A stretch of 64,000 bases of DNA from an uncultured Eubacteriales bacterium (GCA_900317905.1 ONIN01000004.1:1-64000); one strand, 5' to 3'. Numbered from the stretch's first letter, positions 50,783 through 60,082 are shown. Notes: generated by a model not told the origin, from the sequence alone. Numbers and translations are program-made.

Positions 50783-51309
50783 CAGTTTCCCTCCCACAGG
50801 ACGATCTGGCCCTGTTTTCTCGTCTCGTTCATGTCGATCAGCCGCTGGTTGGCAGAGCCGCGAAACAGCAGCCGGATGTCCTTCTGCTCCTCCACGAAGG
50901 GGCCGTCCACCAGCACGTCCACCATGGACAGCATCTCGTCTGTCACCTCACAGCGGGGATGAGAGCCATCTTTCCAAAGGTGTCCGTCCAAGGTGAAGCC
51001 GGAGTACGCCCAGATGGTTTTTTCCGGATAGCGTTCCCTCACCTTGTGCAGGAACGGCACCAGAGCCCGCTGGTTCTGGGGCTCGAAGGGGTCGCCGCCC
51101 AGGAGGGTCAGGCCGCAGATGAAGGGCTTGTCCAGTTCCTCGAAAATGATCTGCTCCGTCTCCTCGGTGAAGGGCTTGCCGAAATCGAAGTCCCAGGTCT
51201 GGGGTTGGAAGCAGCCTTTGCAGTGGTTGGTGCAGCCGGAGACGAACAGCGTCACCCGCACGCCCGGCCCGTCTGCAATGTCACATTTTTTGATTTCTCC
51301 GTAGTTCAT
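50782..51309 (-). CDS. nrdG: anaerobic ribonucleotide reductase activase
   Basis: 175 aa radical-SAM enzyme. Cluster motif SGCTNHCKGC (Cys26, Cys30, Cys33), GGDPFEP, and VLVDGPFVEEQKD. It installs the glycyl radical on NrdD. 3 bp after the zinc-ribbon protein gene; overlaps dut by one base. Confidence 0.95.
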   Translation of the reverse strand: MNYGEIKKCDIADGPGVRVTLFVSGCTNHCKGCFQPQTWDFDFGKPFTEETEQIIFEELDKPFICGLTLLGGDPFEPQNQRALVPFLHKVRERYPEKTIWAYSGFTLDGHLWKDGSHPRCEVTDEMLSMVDVLVDGPFVEEQKDIRLLFRGSANQRLIDMNETRKQGQIVLWEGN

Positions 51310-51312
51310 CGT

Positions 51313-52089
51313 TCACCAATCCGAATCCCAATCCGTGTCGTCGGTATCCCAGTCGTCCCAATCGTCGTCGCCCCAGTCATCGTCCCAGTCGTCCCAATCG
51401 GAATCGTCGTATTCCTGATAGTACTCGCTGTCAGAGAAGGGCGCGACGCCGTAGACGCCGTCATAGCCGTCCTCCACCCAGTAGTCGCGATAGTCGTCCT
51501 CCAGGGTCTCGTCCACGTAGGCCGGATACCATTCATCATCATAAGAATACCAGTCGCCGTTCTGGTAGTAGTAATAATCGTCGTCGTAATAATAATAGCC
51601 GCGGCTGGGCCCGGAATGCTGAAAGATCAGCCCGCCGATGGCGATGAAGACCGAGACCACCACCGTGAGGAGCACCCCCAGGATCACGCTGCCGACACTG
51701 GTCTTCTTCTGCTTTCTGGTGGGGGCACCCTTCTTTTGCCGCCGGAGCTCCACCTCGCTCTGGAGCTTCTGGAGGATCTCGTTCACGGCGCGGGCCTCGT
51801 CCGGCCCCTCGTAGCGGATGGCGCGGGTGCCGTCGGCCTTGTTTTTATAGACCACGAAGTCGCCGTTGTCCTTCTGGTAGATGCCGAAGGCCTTCGGCTC
51901 CCTGTAATCCTCCCCGATGAAGAATCTCAGTTTCTCCAACGGGATGTTTTTCAGGGTGCAGTACTGCTGCAGCTCGTTGATGGTCTGGGGCTTTCGGGAT
52001 CTGGGCTGGATCAGCTCCGCCTCGCAGCGGGGGCAGATTTTCATGCTGGCCTTCACCGGCTCGCCGCAATGGGGACAGCGAAGATCCAT
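51313..52089 (-). CDS. zinc-ribbon membrane protein with Tyr/Asp/Trp-rich tail, in the nrd operon (258 aa)
   Basis: N-terminal zinc ribbon (CPHC, 14 residues, CPRC; residues 5-22), a helix-extended region (about 30-60), a small beta domain (FGIYQKDNGDFVVYKNKADG), a Lys/Arg-rich helix, one membrane helix (about 145-165) and an outside tail of about 90 residues, first Tyr-rich (GYYYYDDDYYYYQNGDWYS), ending in Asp/Trp repeats (DWDDWDDDWGDDDW). The family is unknown to me. It sits between nrdD and nrdG, 3 bp from the latter. The start is the ATG at 52087-52089 after GGAGGGG. The tail might bind cations or bring this protein to the surface; function is not inferable. Confidence 0.8.
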   Translation of the reverse strand: MDLRCPHCGEPVKASMKICPRCEAELIQPRSRKPQTINELQQYCTLKNIPLEKLRFFIGEDYREPKAFGIYQKDNGDFVVYKNKADGTRAIRYEGPDEARAVNEILQKLQSEVELRRQKKGAPTRKQKKTSVGSVILGVLLTVVVSVFIAIGGLIFQHSGPSRGYYYYDDDYYYYQNGDWYSYDDEWYPAYVDETLEDDYRDYWVEDGYDGVYGVAPFSDSEYYQEYDDSDWDDWDDDWGDDDWDDWDTDDTDWDSDW

Positions 52090-52116
52090 GTGCTCCCCTC
52101 CTTCTATTTCACGCGC

Positions 52117-52147
52117 AAGGGGCTGTGAACCCGAGCCCACAGCCCCT
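52117..52147 (-). other. intercistronic hairpin between nrdD and the zinc-ribbon gene
   Basis: GGGGCTGTG and CACAGCCCC pair around 10 nt. Read in the operon direction it is not followed by a T run, so it is more likely an mRNA stabiliser, processing site or weak attenuator than a terminator. Confidence 0.55.
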
Positions 52148-52163
52148 ATTGAATTTCAGTTGC

Positions 52164-54365
52164 TTACAGATGCAGGACGCGATCCTTGATCTCCTGGGTG
52201 CGGCCCTGGTTCCAGAACTGGGTGCCAATGTAGCCGCAGGTACGGCGGGCGACGTTCATCTTGTCCTGATCGGTGTTGCCGCAGCAGGGGCAGCGCCAGA
52301 TCAGCTTGCCGTCCTCTTCCACGATCTGGATCTCGCCGTCGTAGCCGCAGACCTGGCAGTAGTCGCTCTTGGTGTTCAGCTCGGCGTACATGATGTGGTC
52401 ATAGATAAACTTCATGACCTCCAGCACCGCGGGGATGTTGTTCTGCATGTTGGGCACTTCCACATAGCTGATGGCGCCGCCGGGGCTGAGGGCCTGGAAC
52501 TGTGCCTCGAACTCCAGCTTCTTGAAGGCGTCGATCTCTTCGGTGACGTGGACGTGATAGCTGTTGGTGATATAGCCCTTGTCGCTGATGCCCTCGATGA
52601 CGCCGAAGCGCTTCTGCAGGGCCTTGGCGAACTTGTAGGTGGTGCTCTCCAGCGGGGTGCCGTAAAGGGAGAAGTCGATGTTGTGCTTGGCCTTCCACGC
52701 CTTGCAGGCGTCGTTCATGTGCTGCATGACCTCCAGGGCGAAGGGGGTCGCCGCGGGATCGGTGTGGGACTTGCCGGTCATGTACTTGACGCACTCATAG
52801 AGGCCGGCGTAGCCCAGGGAGATGGTGGAATAGCCATTATAAAGCAGCTTGTCGATGGGCTCGCCCTTCTCCAGTCTTGCCAGAGCGCCGTACTGCCAGA
52901 GGATGGGCGCGGCATCGGAGAGGGTGCCCTTCAGACGCTCGTGGCGGCAGAGCAGCGCGCGGTAGCAGAGATCCAGACGCTCGTCGAAGATCTTCCAGAA
53001 CTTCTCCATGTTGCCGCCGGAGGAGAGGGCCACGTCGGGCAGGTTGATGGTGACAACACCCTGGTTGAAGCGGCCGTAATACTTATGCTTGCCGGGGACG
53101 TAGTTGCCGGCGTTGGCGATGTTGCCCACGCCCGCGTCGGTGAAGCGGTCGGGGGTCAGGAAGCTGCGGCAGCCCATGCAGGTGTAGACGTCGCCGCCCT
53201 TGAGCTCCTTCATGACCTTCTCGGAGATGTAGTCCGGAACCATGCGCTTGGCGGTGCACTTGGCAGCCAGCTCGGTGAGGTACCAGTACTTGCTGTCCTC
53301 GTGGATGTTGTCCTCTTCCAGGACGTAGATCAGCTTCGGGAAAGCGGGGGTGACCCAGACGCCCTTCTCGTTCTTGACGCCCTGATAGCGCTGGGTGAGG
53401 GTCTCCTCGATGATCATGGCCAGATCGTGGCGCTCCTGCTCGTTTTCCGCCTCGCCCAGGTACATGTAGACCGTGACGAAGGGGGCCTGGCCGTTGGTGG
53501 TCAGCAGGGTGACGACCTGATACTGGATGGTCTGCACGCCGCGGCGGATCTCCTCCTTGACGCGCTTTTCCACCATCTCGTTCACCACGCCGTCCGCGGG
53601 GACGACACCCAGAGACTTGAGCTCGGTCACTACATCCTTGCGGATCTTCTGGCGGCTGACCTCCACGAAGGGAGCCAGGTGGGTCAGACTGATGCTCTGG
53701 CCGCCGTACTGGTTGGAGGCCACCTGGGCGATGATCTGGGTGGCGATGTTGCAGGCGGTGGAGAAGCTGTGGGGACGCTCGATCAGGGTGCCGGTGATGA
53801 CGGTGCCGTTCTGGAGCATATCCTCCAGGTTCACCAGATCGCAGTTGTGCATATGCTGGGCGAAGTAGTCGGAGTCGTGGAAATGGATGATGCCCGCCTC
53901 GTTGGCCTCCACGATGTCCTGGGGCAGCAGCAGACGTTCGGTGATGTCGCGGCTGACCTCGCCGGCCATGTAGTCACGCTGGGTGGAGTTCACCACAGGG
54001 TTCTTGTTGGAGTTCTCCTGCTTGGCCTCCTCGTTGTTGCATTCGATGAGGCTGAGGATGCGGTCGTCGGTGGTGTTGGCCTGACGGACCAGGCTGCGGG
54101 TGTAGCGGTAGGTGATGTAGGCCTTCGCCACTTCGAAAGCGCCGTGGGCCATGATCTGCTTCTCGACCATGTCCTGGATCTCCTCTACGGAGGCGCTGCG
54201 GCCCAGCTCCTCGCAGCTCAGCTCCACGCTCTCGGCGATGCGCTGGATCTGCTTGGCAGTCATGCGGACGGATTCATCCACCGCGTTGTTGGCCTTGGTG
54301 ACGGCCATGAGGATCTTTGAGATGTCGAAGGCGACCTCGGCGCCGTTTCTTTTGATGATTTTCAT
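52164..54365 (-). CDS. nrdD: anaerobic ribonucleoside-triphosphate reductase
   Basis: 733 aa class III reductase. N-terminal ATP-cone (MKIIKRNGAEVAFDISKI), active-site Cys regions (DVYTCMGCRSFL), C-terminal zinc site (YCQVCGYDGEI and CPCCG) and glycyl-radical loop RRTCGYIGTQFW. It makes dNTPs without oxygen. The ATG at 54363-54365 follows AGGAGAG. First gene of nrdD-zinc ribbon-nrdG-dut; upstream are a consensus-like promoter and two NrdR-type boxes. Confidence 0.97.
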   Translation of the reverse strand: MKIIKRNGAEVAFDISKILMAVTKANNAVDESVRMTAKQIQRIAESVELSCEELGRSASVEEIQDMVEKQIMAHGAFEVAKAYITYRYTRSLVRQANTTDDRILSLIECNNEEAKQENSNKNPVVNSTQRDYMAGEVSRDITERLLLPQDIVEANEAGIIHFHDSDYFAQHMHNCDLVNLEDMLQNGTVITGTLIERPHSFSTACNIATQIIAQVASNQYGGQSISLTHLAPFVEVSRQKIRKDVVTELKSLGVVPADGVVNEMVEKRVKEEIRRGVQTIQYQVVTLLTTNGQAPFVTVYMYLGEAENEQERHDLAMIIEETLTQRYQGVKNEKGVWVTPAFPKLIYVLEEDNIHEDSKYWYLTELAAKCTAKRMVPDYISEKVMKELKGGDVYTCMGCRSFLTPDRFTDAGVGNIANAGNYVPGKHKYYGRFNQGVVTINLPDVALSSGGNMEKFWKIFDERLDLCYRALLCRHERLKGTLSDAAPILWQYGALARLEKGEPIDKLLYNGYSTISLGYAGLYECVKYMTGKSHTDPAATPFALEVMQHMNDACKAWKAKHNIDFSLYGTPLESTTYKFAKALQKRFGVIEGISDKGYITNSYHVHVTEEIDAFKKLEFEAQFQALSPGGAISYVEVPNMQNNIPAVLEVMKFIYDHIMYAELNTKSDYCQVCGYDGEIQIVEEDGKLIWRCPCCGNTDQDKMNVARRTCGYIGTQFWNQGRTQEIKDRVLHL

Positions 54366-54454
54366 GATTTCTCTCCTAAACTCCCTTCTCTGGTTGTTCA
54401 CTATGAACGAAACTGCGCTTTTTTATCCTTTATTTTTTCATTTTTCGCATCGCT

Positions 54455-54505
54455 AGGATACTACATCTTGTGTCTTATGTCAAGTGGCAAAACCACATTT
54501 GGTGG
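54455..54505 (-). promoter_or_regulatory. nrdD promoter with two NrdR-like boxes
   Basis: Promoter read leftward: TTGACA (54483-54478), 17-bp spacer, TATCCT (54460-54455). Box 1, ACACAAGATGTAGTAT (54473-54458), matches the NrdR consensus at 13 of 16 positions and covers the spacer. Box 2, CCACCAAATGTGGTTT (54505-54490), matches 10 of 16 and lies just upstream of -35. The boxes are 32 bp apart, the three-turn spacing usual for NrdR pairs. Confidence 0.72.
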
Positions 54506-54551
54506 TGAAGTCACAAAAGCTGCACAATTCCTCCAGCCCTTGATTTCTCAA

Positions 54552-54593
54552 GAAAAACTGCCCCCGCCGGTGGTCTCGGCGTGGGCAGTTTCG
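54552..54593 (-). terminator. terminator after the peptide-binding lipoprotein gene
   Basis: Read leftward: AAACTGCCC, inner GC stem, GGGCAGTTT, T-rich tail. Confidence 0.75.
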
Positions 54594-54618
54594 ATGTATT
54601 TTTGGCGTTTTTCGCAAT

Positions 54619-56445
54619 CTACGGGTTGGGGCTGGTCTCTGTCTGGAGCTCCAGGAAGGCCTGGTTCCCCTCGTGAGTAGTAACGCCGCGGAAGTACTTC
54701 GCGCCGTTGGGGCCCAGGTACATCCCTTCCAGCTCGTCGGAGCAAAGGTAGACGTCGGTGTAAAAGTACAGCGGGCAGACCGCGCCGGTGCTCATGAGCA
54801 GCGTCTCCAGCTCGTGGGTCATTCTGGAGCGCTCTCTGGGGTCGGCGGCGCTCTGGATCGAATAGAGCAGACCGTCGTAGCTCTCCATCCAGGTGAGGCC
54901 GCTGCGCTCCTCGCCGCCGATGTTGGCAGTGTAGCCGTCGTACTGGGCGTGCTTGCCCCAGCCGAGGCCAATGCTGTTGCTGCTGGTGCTCCAGAGCATC
55001 AGAAACAGCAGCGGGTCATCATAGTCCGCGGTCCAGCTGTGGCGGATGATGGAGTAGTCCCCCTTCTCCCGCTCAGCCAGGAAGGTGGTCATGTCCACCG
55101 TGGAGATGTTCAGGGTGATGCCGTAGTCGAAGTAGAGCTCCCGCAGATAGTTTGCGATGTCCACGTGTCCGGTGGAGTCGCTGGTCAGGTAGCTGAGAGC
55201 CGGGAAGTTTTTGCAGCGGCCGCTGTCGGAGATGGTGAACTTTCCGGAGGATTTGGCGGCGGCCTTCAACAGCTTGATGGCCTGCTTGCAGTTGTCCTCG
55301 TAATTTGCCGCGTCGGTGCTGTAATAGCCGCTGCCGTCGGCCTTGGTTCCGTTGTGGGAGGCAAAGTCGCTGCCGTCCGCGTCGGTGATCCCGCTGGGGA
55401 CGTAGGAGGCTGCCGGCAGCTGTCCCGCCTTGGCAATGGCCTCACAGATGTAGTCGCGATCGATCAGCAGCCCCAGGGCCGTGCGGATCTGCACCCGTTC
55501 TTCCTCGGTGAACTCCGCCAGTGCCGGGTCGTTTAAGTTGAAGCAGAGGCTGTAGACGCCCGGCTTCGTGGCCGTGTGGTAAGCGTCGGCGTGCTCCTCC
55601 CGCAGCATCAGCAGCTGCTCCGAGGGCAGGCTGTCCGCCAGGGCGTAGCGGCCCAGAAGGAAGCCGTCCAGCGCCTCGCTGGGGTCGTCGGTGAAGTCGA
55701 AGCGCAGCACCTCGGCGGTGACGTTCCCCGCGTCCCAGTACTGCTCGTTTTTCGCCAGCAGCATCTCCGTGTCGCTGAGGTGGGTGACCTTGAAGGCGCC
55801 GCTGGTGATCAGCGTTTCCGCGTTCAGGCTCCAGTCGGCGCCGGTATCCACGGCTGCCTTCTGCACCGGGAAGAACACCGGATTCGCCAGGATCTTCAGG
55901 AAGTTCGGCTCCGAGAAGGCCAGGGTCACCTTCAGGGTGCGGCCGTCCTCCGAGGCGGTGAGATTCAGCTTGCCGCGGTCGTAGCCGTCGATGCAGTCCA
56001 GCAGATACCGCTCGTCCACATCGGGCATGGAGAGCACCCGGTTCCAGGAATAGATGAAATCCTCCGCCGTGAGTGCAGAGCCGTCGGACCACTTCAGGCC
56101 ATCCCGCAGATGAAATTCATAATAGGGCAGCCCCTTGTCGTCCATCTGGGCACCCGGCAGACTCTCGCAGAGGTCGGGCGTGAGCTCCGCGGCGCCGGCG
56201 CCGTTGAGCCGATAGCCCACCAGGCCGGAATAGAGGTTCACCAGATAGGTGGCGTCCCCCGAGGAGAGGTACTGCGCCGGATCCAGAGAGGTCGGCTTCG
56301 CCCCCAGACAGTAGGTGGTAGGCCAGATGACCTGCTCCGGCTCCGGGGAGGGGGTGGCCTCCGGCGTCTCGGCACGCTTGCCGCAGGCGCAGAGGCTGCA
56401 GACCATCAGCACTGCCAGAAGCAGCGAGAGAAGGCGTTTCGTCAA
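54619..56445 (-). CDS. peptide-type ABC transporter substrate-binding lipoprotein (SBP family 5), orphan
   Basis: 608 aa. Lipobox MVCSLCACGK, then an OppA/DppE-like fold: YCLGAKPTSLDPAQYLSSGD, the signature LRDGLKWSDGSALTAEDFIY, and ALGLLIDRDYI. It should capture oligopeptides (or, in some homologues, nickel or signalling peptides) outside the membrane. No permease or ATPase gene is adjacent, so it must share a transporter encoded elsewhere. Own promoter and terminator. Confidence 0.92.
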   Translation of the reverse strand: MTKRLLSLLLAVLMVCSLCACGKRAETPEATPSPEPEQVIWPTTYCLGAKPTSLDPAQYLSSGDATYLVNLYSGLVGYRLNGAGAAELTPDLCESLPGAQMDDKGLPYYEFHLRDGLKWSDGSALTAEDFIYSWNRVLSMPDVDERYLLDCIDGYDRGKLNLTASEDGRTLKVTLAFSEPNFLKILANPVFFPVQKAAVDTGADWSLNAETLITSGAFKVTHLSDTEMLLAKNEQYWDAGNVTAEVLRFDFTDDPSEALDGFLLGRYALADSLPSEQLLMLREEHADAYHTATKPGVYSLCFNLNDPALAEFTEEERVQIRTALGLLIDRDYICEAIAKAGQLPAASYVPSGITDADGSDFASHNGTKADGSGYYSTDAANYEDNCKQAIKLLKAAAKSSGKFTISDSGRCKNFPALSYLTSDSTGHVDIANYLRELYFDYGITLNISTVDMTTFLAEREKGDYSIIRHSWTADYDDPLLFLMLWSTSSNSIGLGWGKHAQYDGYTANIGGEERSGLTWMESYDGLLYSIQSAADPRERSRMTHELETLLMSTGAVCPLYFYTDVYLCSDELEGMYLGPNGAKYFRGVTTHEGNQAFLELQTETSPNP

Positions 56446-56494
56446 GGTATTTCAGCTCCTTTCCGGAAGCGTTGAAATTCAGAATGGTTTGGAT

Positions 56495-56523
56495 ATTATA
56501 CCATATAATAAAACAGAAATCAA
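56495..56523 (-). promoter_or_regulatory. sigma-A promoter for the peptide-binding lipoprotein
   Basis: Read leftward: TTGATT (56523-56518), 17-bp spacer, TATAAT (56500-56495). Confidence 0.82.
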
Positions 56524-56605
56524 CCGCTTCGACACACGTTCCCCACTTTTGACATTAATTCGCATTAATAGTGTTAGTTTGCCCCCACTTTCTGCAGAAT
56601 CCCGC

Positions 56606-56645
56606 AGAAAAAGACACACCCCGCAAAACAGAGTGTGTCTTTTGT
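56606..56645 (-). terminator. terminator after comM
   Basis: AAAAGACACAC and GTGTGTCTTTT around a 13-nt loop. Confidence 0.7.
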
Positions 56646-56649
56646 GGTT

Positions 56650-58170
56650 TTATAATCCGGCGTCCAGATCGTAGGTGCGGTACTGGATCGCCTCGGCCAG
56701 ATGCTGGGGCTCGATGGTCTCGGCTCCGGCGAGATCCGCGATGGTGCGGGCGACTCTTAAAATCCGGTCGTAGCTTCTGGCAGTGAGGCCCATGGCGTCG
56801 TAGGCCTGCTGCATCAGCAGTTCGCAGTCCGGAGACAGGCTGCAGGCTGTCTGCAGCTCCTTGGGTCCCATCTGGGCGTTGCAGACGGTTTTGGAGTTTT
56901 GATAGCGCTTTCGCTGGATGGCTCTGGCCTTGTCCACTCTCCCGCGAATCTCGGCGGAGGACTCCCCTGCCGGCTTTTCCTTCAGGTCGTCGAACTCCAG
57001 CGCCGGCACCTCCACGATCAGATCCATCCGATCCAGCAGCGGGCCGGAGATCCGGCTGTGGTATTTTCGAACCTCATTGGGGCTGCACTTGCAGCGGCCG
57101 GAGGGGTGGCCGTACCAGCCGCACTTGCAGGGATTCATGGCGCAGACCAGCATGAACCGGCTGGGATAGGTGACACTGCCGACAGCGCGGGAGATCGTGA
57201 TCTCACCATCCTCCAGGGGCTGGCGCATGGTCTCCAGAACCTGATTGGGGAACTCTGGAAGTTCGTCGAGGAACAATACACCGTTGTGGGCCAGGCTCAT
57301 TTCACCGGGTTTGAGACTGTTGCCGCCGCCGGACATGGCCACCGGGGACACCGTGTGGTGGGGTGCCCGGAAGGGGCGCTGGCTGACGATGGGGCTCTTG
57401 TGATCCGTGAGGCCGGCCACGGAGTGGATCTCGGTGGATTCCAGCATCTCTCTGCGCTGCATGGCCGGGAGAATCGACGGCAGCCGTTTGGCCAGCATGC
57501 TCTTGCCGGCGCCCGGCGGGCCGATCAGGAGGATGTTGTGACCGCCGGCGGCAGCCACCTCCAGGGCGCGCTTCACGTTCTCCTGGGCCTTGACCTCGGA
57601 GAAGTCCAGCGGGAAATCCTCCACACTCTCCGGCTTCGGCGGACTGGCAGGCTCGATCCTCCGGTCGCCCCGAAGGTGATAGACCAGCTGCATCACGTTC
57701 TTCACCGGGTAAACCGTGACCTCGGTGACAAAGGCGGCCTCGGCGGCGTTTTCCGCGGGGACGAACAGTTCCTCAATCCCCTGCCGCGCCGCGGCCAAAG
57801 CCATGGGCAGCGCTCCCGGCACCGGGCGCACCTCGCCGGCGAGACTCAGCTCCCCGAAGAAGGCCTGGGTTTTCGGCGGGGGTTTCAGCTCCCCGGTGGC
57901 GGAGAGGATGCCGATCAGCATGGGCAGATCGTAGAGGGTGCCCGCCTTCCGGGTGTCCGCCGGGGCCAGGTTCACGGTCAGGTGGCTGACGGGAAAGCGC
58001 ATGCCGTTATTTTTGATGGCAGCGCGCACCCGCTCTCTGGCCTCCTTCACCGCAGAGTCCGGCAGGCCCACCACATCGAAACGCGGCAGCCCATTGGTCA
58101 CGTAGCACTCCACACTGACGCCGTAACCGCCCACGCCCTGGCAGCCCAGGGATTGAATTTTGGAAAGCAT
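56650..58170 (-). CDS. comM: ComM/YifB family Mg-chelatase-like AAA+ ATPase
   Basis: 506 aa. N-terminal Lon-protease-like domain (RFDVVGLPDSAVKEARERV, VNLAPADTRKAGTLYDLP), AAA+ domain with Walker A LIGPPGAGKSMLA and Walker B NGVLFLDELPEF, a Cys/His cluster MNPCKCGWYGH and C-terminal helical domain. In Vibrio and Acinetobacter ComM is a hexameric branch-migration helicase in natural transformation. The ATG at 58168-58170 lies downstream of GGAGGG. Monocistronic. Confidence 0.94.
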   Translation of the reverse strand: MLSKIQSLGCQGVGGYGVSVECYVTNGLPRFDVVGLPDSAVKEARERVRAAIKNNGMRFPVSHLTVNLAPADTRKAGTLYDLPMLIGILSATGELKPPPKTQAFFGELSLAGEVRPVPGALPMALAAARQGIEELFVPAENAAEAAFVTEVTVYPVKNVMQLVYHLRGDRRIEPASPPKPESVEDFPLDFSEVKAQENVKRALEVAAAGGHNILLIGPPGAGKSMLAKRLPSILPAMQRREMLESTEIHSVAGLTDHKSPIVSQRPFRAPHHTVSPVAMSGGGNSLKPGEMSLAHNGVLFLDELPEFPNQVLETMRQPLEDGEITISRAVGSVTYPSRFMLVCAMNPCKCGWYGHPSGRCKCSPNEVRKYHSRISGPLLDRMDLIVEVPALEFDDLKEKPAGESSAEIRGRVDKARAIQRKRYQNSKTVCNAQMGPKELQTACSLSPDCELLMQQAYDAMGLTARSYDRILRVARTIADLAGAETIEPQHLAEAIQYRTYDLDAGL

Positions 58171-58200
58171 AACCCGCCCTCCCCTGTTGATTCTCAATCT

Positions 58201-58209
58201 ATTTTAGCA
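58201..58209 (-). promoter_or_regulatory. extended -10 promoter for comM
   Basis: Read leftward TGCTAAAAT; a TTGCCA lies upstream at an 18-bp... less regular distance when paired with this -10. Confidence 0.45.
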
Positions 58210-58235
58210 CAGTTTTGATGGCAAGTCCAGAAAAA

Positions 58236-58268
58236 CGAAAAGCCGAGGCTTTTGGCCTCGGCTTTTGA
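58236..58268. terminator. terminator after aspS
   Basis: AAAAGCCGAGGC, TTTTG loop, GCCTCGGCTTTT; works in both directions. Confidence 0.9.
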
Positions 58269-58275
58269 AGTTGTC

Positions 58276-60054
58276 TTATTCCTCCACGGGAACCAGAGCG
58301 ATGTGCAGCTCGTCCAGCTGCTTCTGCTCGACCGTACTCGGGGCGCCCATCATGACGTCCTGCGCGTTCTTGTTCATGGGGAAGGGGATGATCTCGCGGA
58401 TGGAGTCCTCACCCGCCAGCAGCATGACCATACGATCCACGCCCGGGGCGATGCCGGCGTGAGGAGGCGCGCCGTAGCAGAAAGCGTTGTACATGGCCGG
58501 GAACTTGGCCTTCACGTCGTCCTCGCCCAGACGCACCATCTCGAAGGCCTTGACCATGATCTCGGGATCGTGGTTACGCACAGCGCCGGAGGAAAGCTCC
58601 ACACCGTTGCAGACCAGGTCGTACTGGAAGGCGTAAATGTCCAGCGGATCCATCTCGCCGCGCTCGGCCTTTTCCAGGATCTCCAGACCGCCGTTGGGCA
58701 TGGAGAAGGGATTGTGGCAGAACTCCAGCTCGCCGGATTCCTCGCCGATCTCGTACATGGGGAAGTCCACGATCCAGCAGAACTCATACCGCTCCACGTC
58801 CATGTGGCCGGGAACGGCGGCGCCCAGCTTCTGACGCAGAACGCCTGCGGTCTTCTGGGCGGCGGTCTTCTTGCCGGCAGTGACGCCCACGAAGCAGCCG
58901 GGCTTCAGGCCCAGGGCCTCGGTGACCTCCGCCTGCTTTTCCACAAGGAACTTCGAAATGCCGCCGGCGAAGTTGCCCTGCTCGTCCACCTTGAACCAAT
59001 AGGGCTTCTGCCCCGCCTGCACCTCCACGTCGGCGCAGAGCTTGTCCACCGCCTTGCGGGCGAGATTGCAGTCCTCCACCACGATGGCCTTGACCACCGC
59101 GCCGTTCTGGAAGGGCGCGAACTCGCTGTCCTGCACCAGAGCGGTCATGTCCTGCACCTCCAGATCGATGCGCAGGTCGGGCTTATCGGAGCCGTAACGC
59201 TCCATGGCCTCGTTGAAGGGGATCCGGCGGAAGGGCGCCTCGGAGGCGATGTTGTACTTGCCGTACTTGGCGAAGATCGGAGGCAGCACGTCCTCCAGCA
59301 CCGCGAACACGTCGTCCTGATCGGCGAAGGCCATCTCCATATCCAGCTGGTAGAACTCGCCGGGGCTGCGGTCGCCGCGGGCGTCCTCATCGCGGAAGCA
59401 GGGGGCGATCTGGAAATACCGGTCGAAGCCCGCGGTCATCAGCAGCTGCTTGAACTGCTGCGGCGCCTGGGGCAGGGCGTAGAACTTGCCCGGATGCTTG
59501 CGGGCGGGCACCAGATAGTCTCTTGCACCCTCGGGGCTGGAGGCGGTGAGGATGGGGGTGGTGATCTCCAGAAATCCGTGCTCGGTCATGGCCTGCCGCA
59601 GGGCGGCGACCACGTTGCAGCGGAGGATGATGTTCTGCTTCACAGCGGGGTTTCTCAGGTCGAGGTAGCGATACTTCAGACGCAGGGCCTCGTCGGCGTC
59701 GCGGCTGCGGTTGACCTCAAAGGGCAGCTCGTTGTAGCGGCAGCGGCCCAGGATCTCGATCTTCTCGGGAACCACCTCGATGTCGCCGGTGGCCTGCTTG
59801 GGGTTCTTGCTGGCGCGCTCGCGGACGACGCCCTCCACAGCGATGGTGCTCTCCTTGTTCAGGGGCTTGACCACCTTGAGCATCTCCTCGGTCTCAATGA
59901 CCACCTGGCTGGTGCCGTAGAAATCACGGAGCACCACGAAGGCCAGATTCTGACCGACCTCGCGGACGTTCTCCATCCAACCGACCAGGCGAACCTTCTC
60001 GCCGACGTTCTCGATTCTCAGTTCATTGCAGGTGTGGGTACGATTCTGAAACAT
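58276..60054 (-). CDS. aspS: aspartyl-tRNA synthetase
   Basis: 592 aa bacterial-type class IIb synthetase: N-terminal OB anticodon domain (VRLVGWMENVREVGQNLAFV), motif 2 region CFRDEDARGDRSPGEFYQLD, the bacterial GAD insertion, and C-terminal motif 3 GIAPGVDRMVMLL. Whether it charges tRNA-Asn as well cannot be told from this reading. 28 bp downstream of the mgsA-like gene; last in the mre operon. Confidence 0.97.
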   Translation of the reverse strand: MFQNRTHTCNELRIENVGEKVRLVGWMENVREVGQNLAFVVLRDFYGTSQVVIETEEMLKVVKPLNKESTIAVEGVVRERASKNPKQATGDIEVVPEKIEILGRCRYNELPFEVNRSRDADEALRLKYRYLDLRNPAVKQNIILRCNVVAALRQAMTEHGFLEITTPILTASSPEGARDYLVPARKHPGKFYALPQAPQQFKQLLMTAGFDRYFQIAPCFRDEDARGDRSPGEFYQLDMEMAFADQDDVFAVLEDVLPPIFAKYGKYNIASEAPFRRIPFNEAMERYGSDKPDLRIDLEVQDMTALVQDSEFAPFQNGAVVKAIVVEDCNLARKAVDKLCADVEVQAGQKPYWFKVDEQGNFAGGISKFLVEKQAEVTEALGLKPGCFVGVTAGKKTAAQKTAGVLRQKLGAAVPGHMDVERYEFCWIVDFPMYEIGEESGELEFCHNPFSMPNGGLEILEKAERGEMDPLDIYAFQYDLVCNGVELSSGAVRNHDPEIMVKAFEMVRLGEDDVKAKFPAMYNAFCYGAPPHAGIAPGVDRMVMLLAGEDSIREIIPFPMNKNAQDVMMGAPSTVEQKQLDELHIALVPVEE

Positions 60055-60082
60055 GTTGATTTACTTCCTTCTATTTGAAAAA

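Noticed and set aside
52117..52147. Terminator splitting nrdD from nrdG-dut
   Set aside because: The hairpin is not followed by a T run in the operon direction, and no new promoter is visible before the zinc-ribbon gene.
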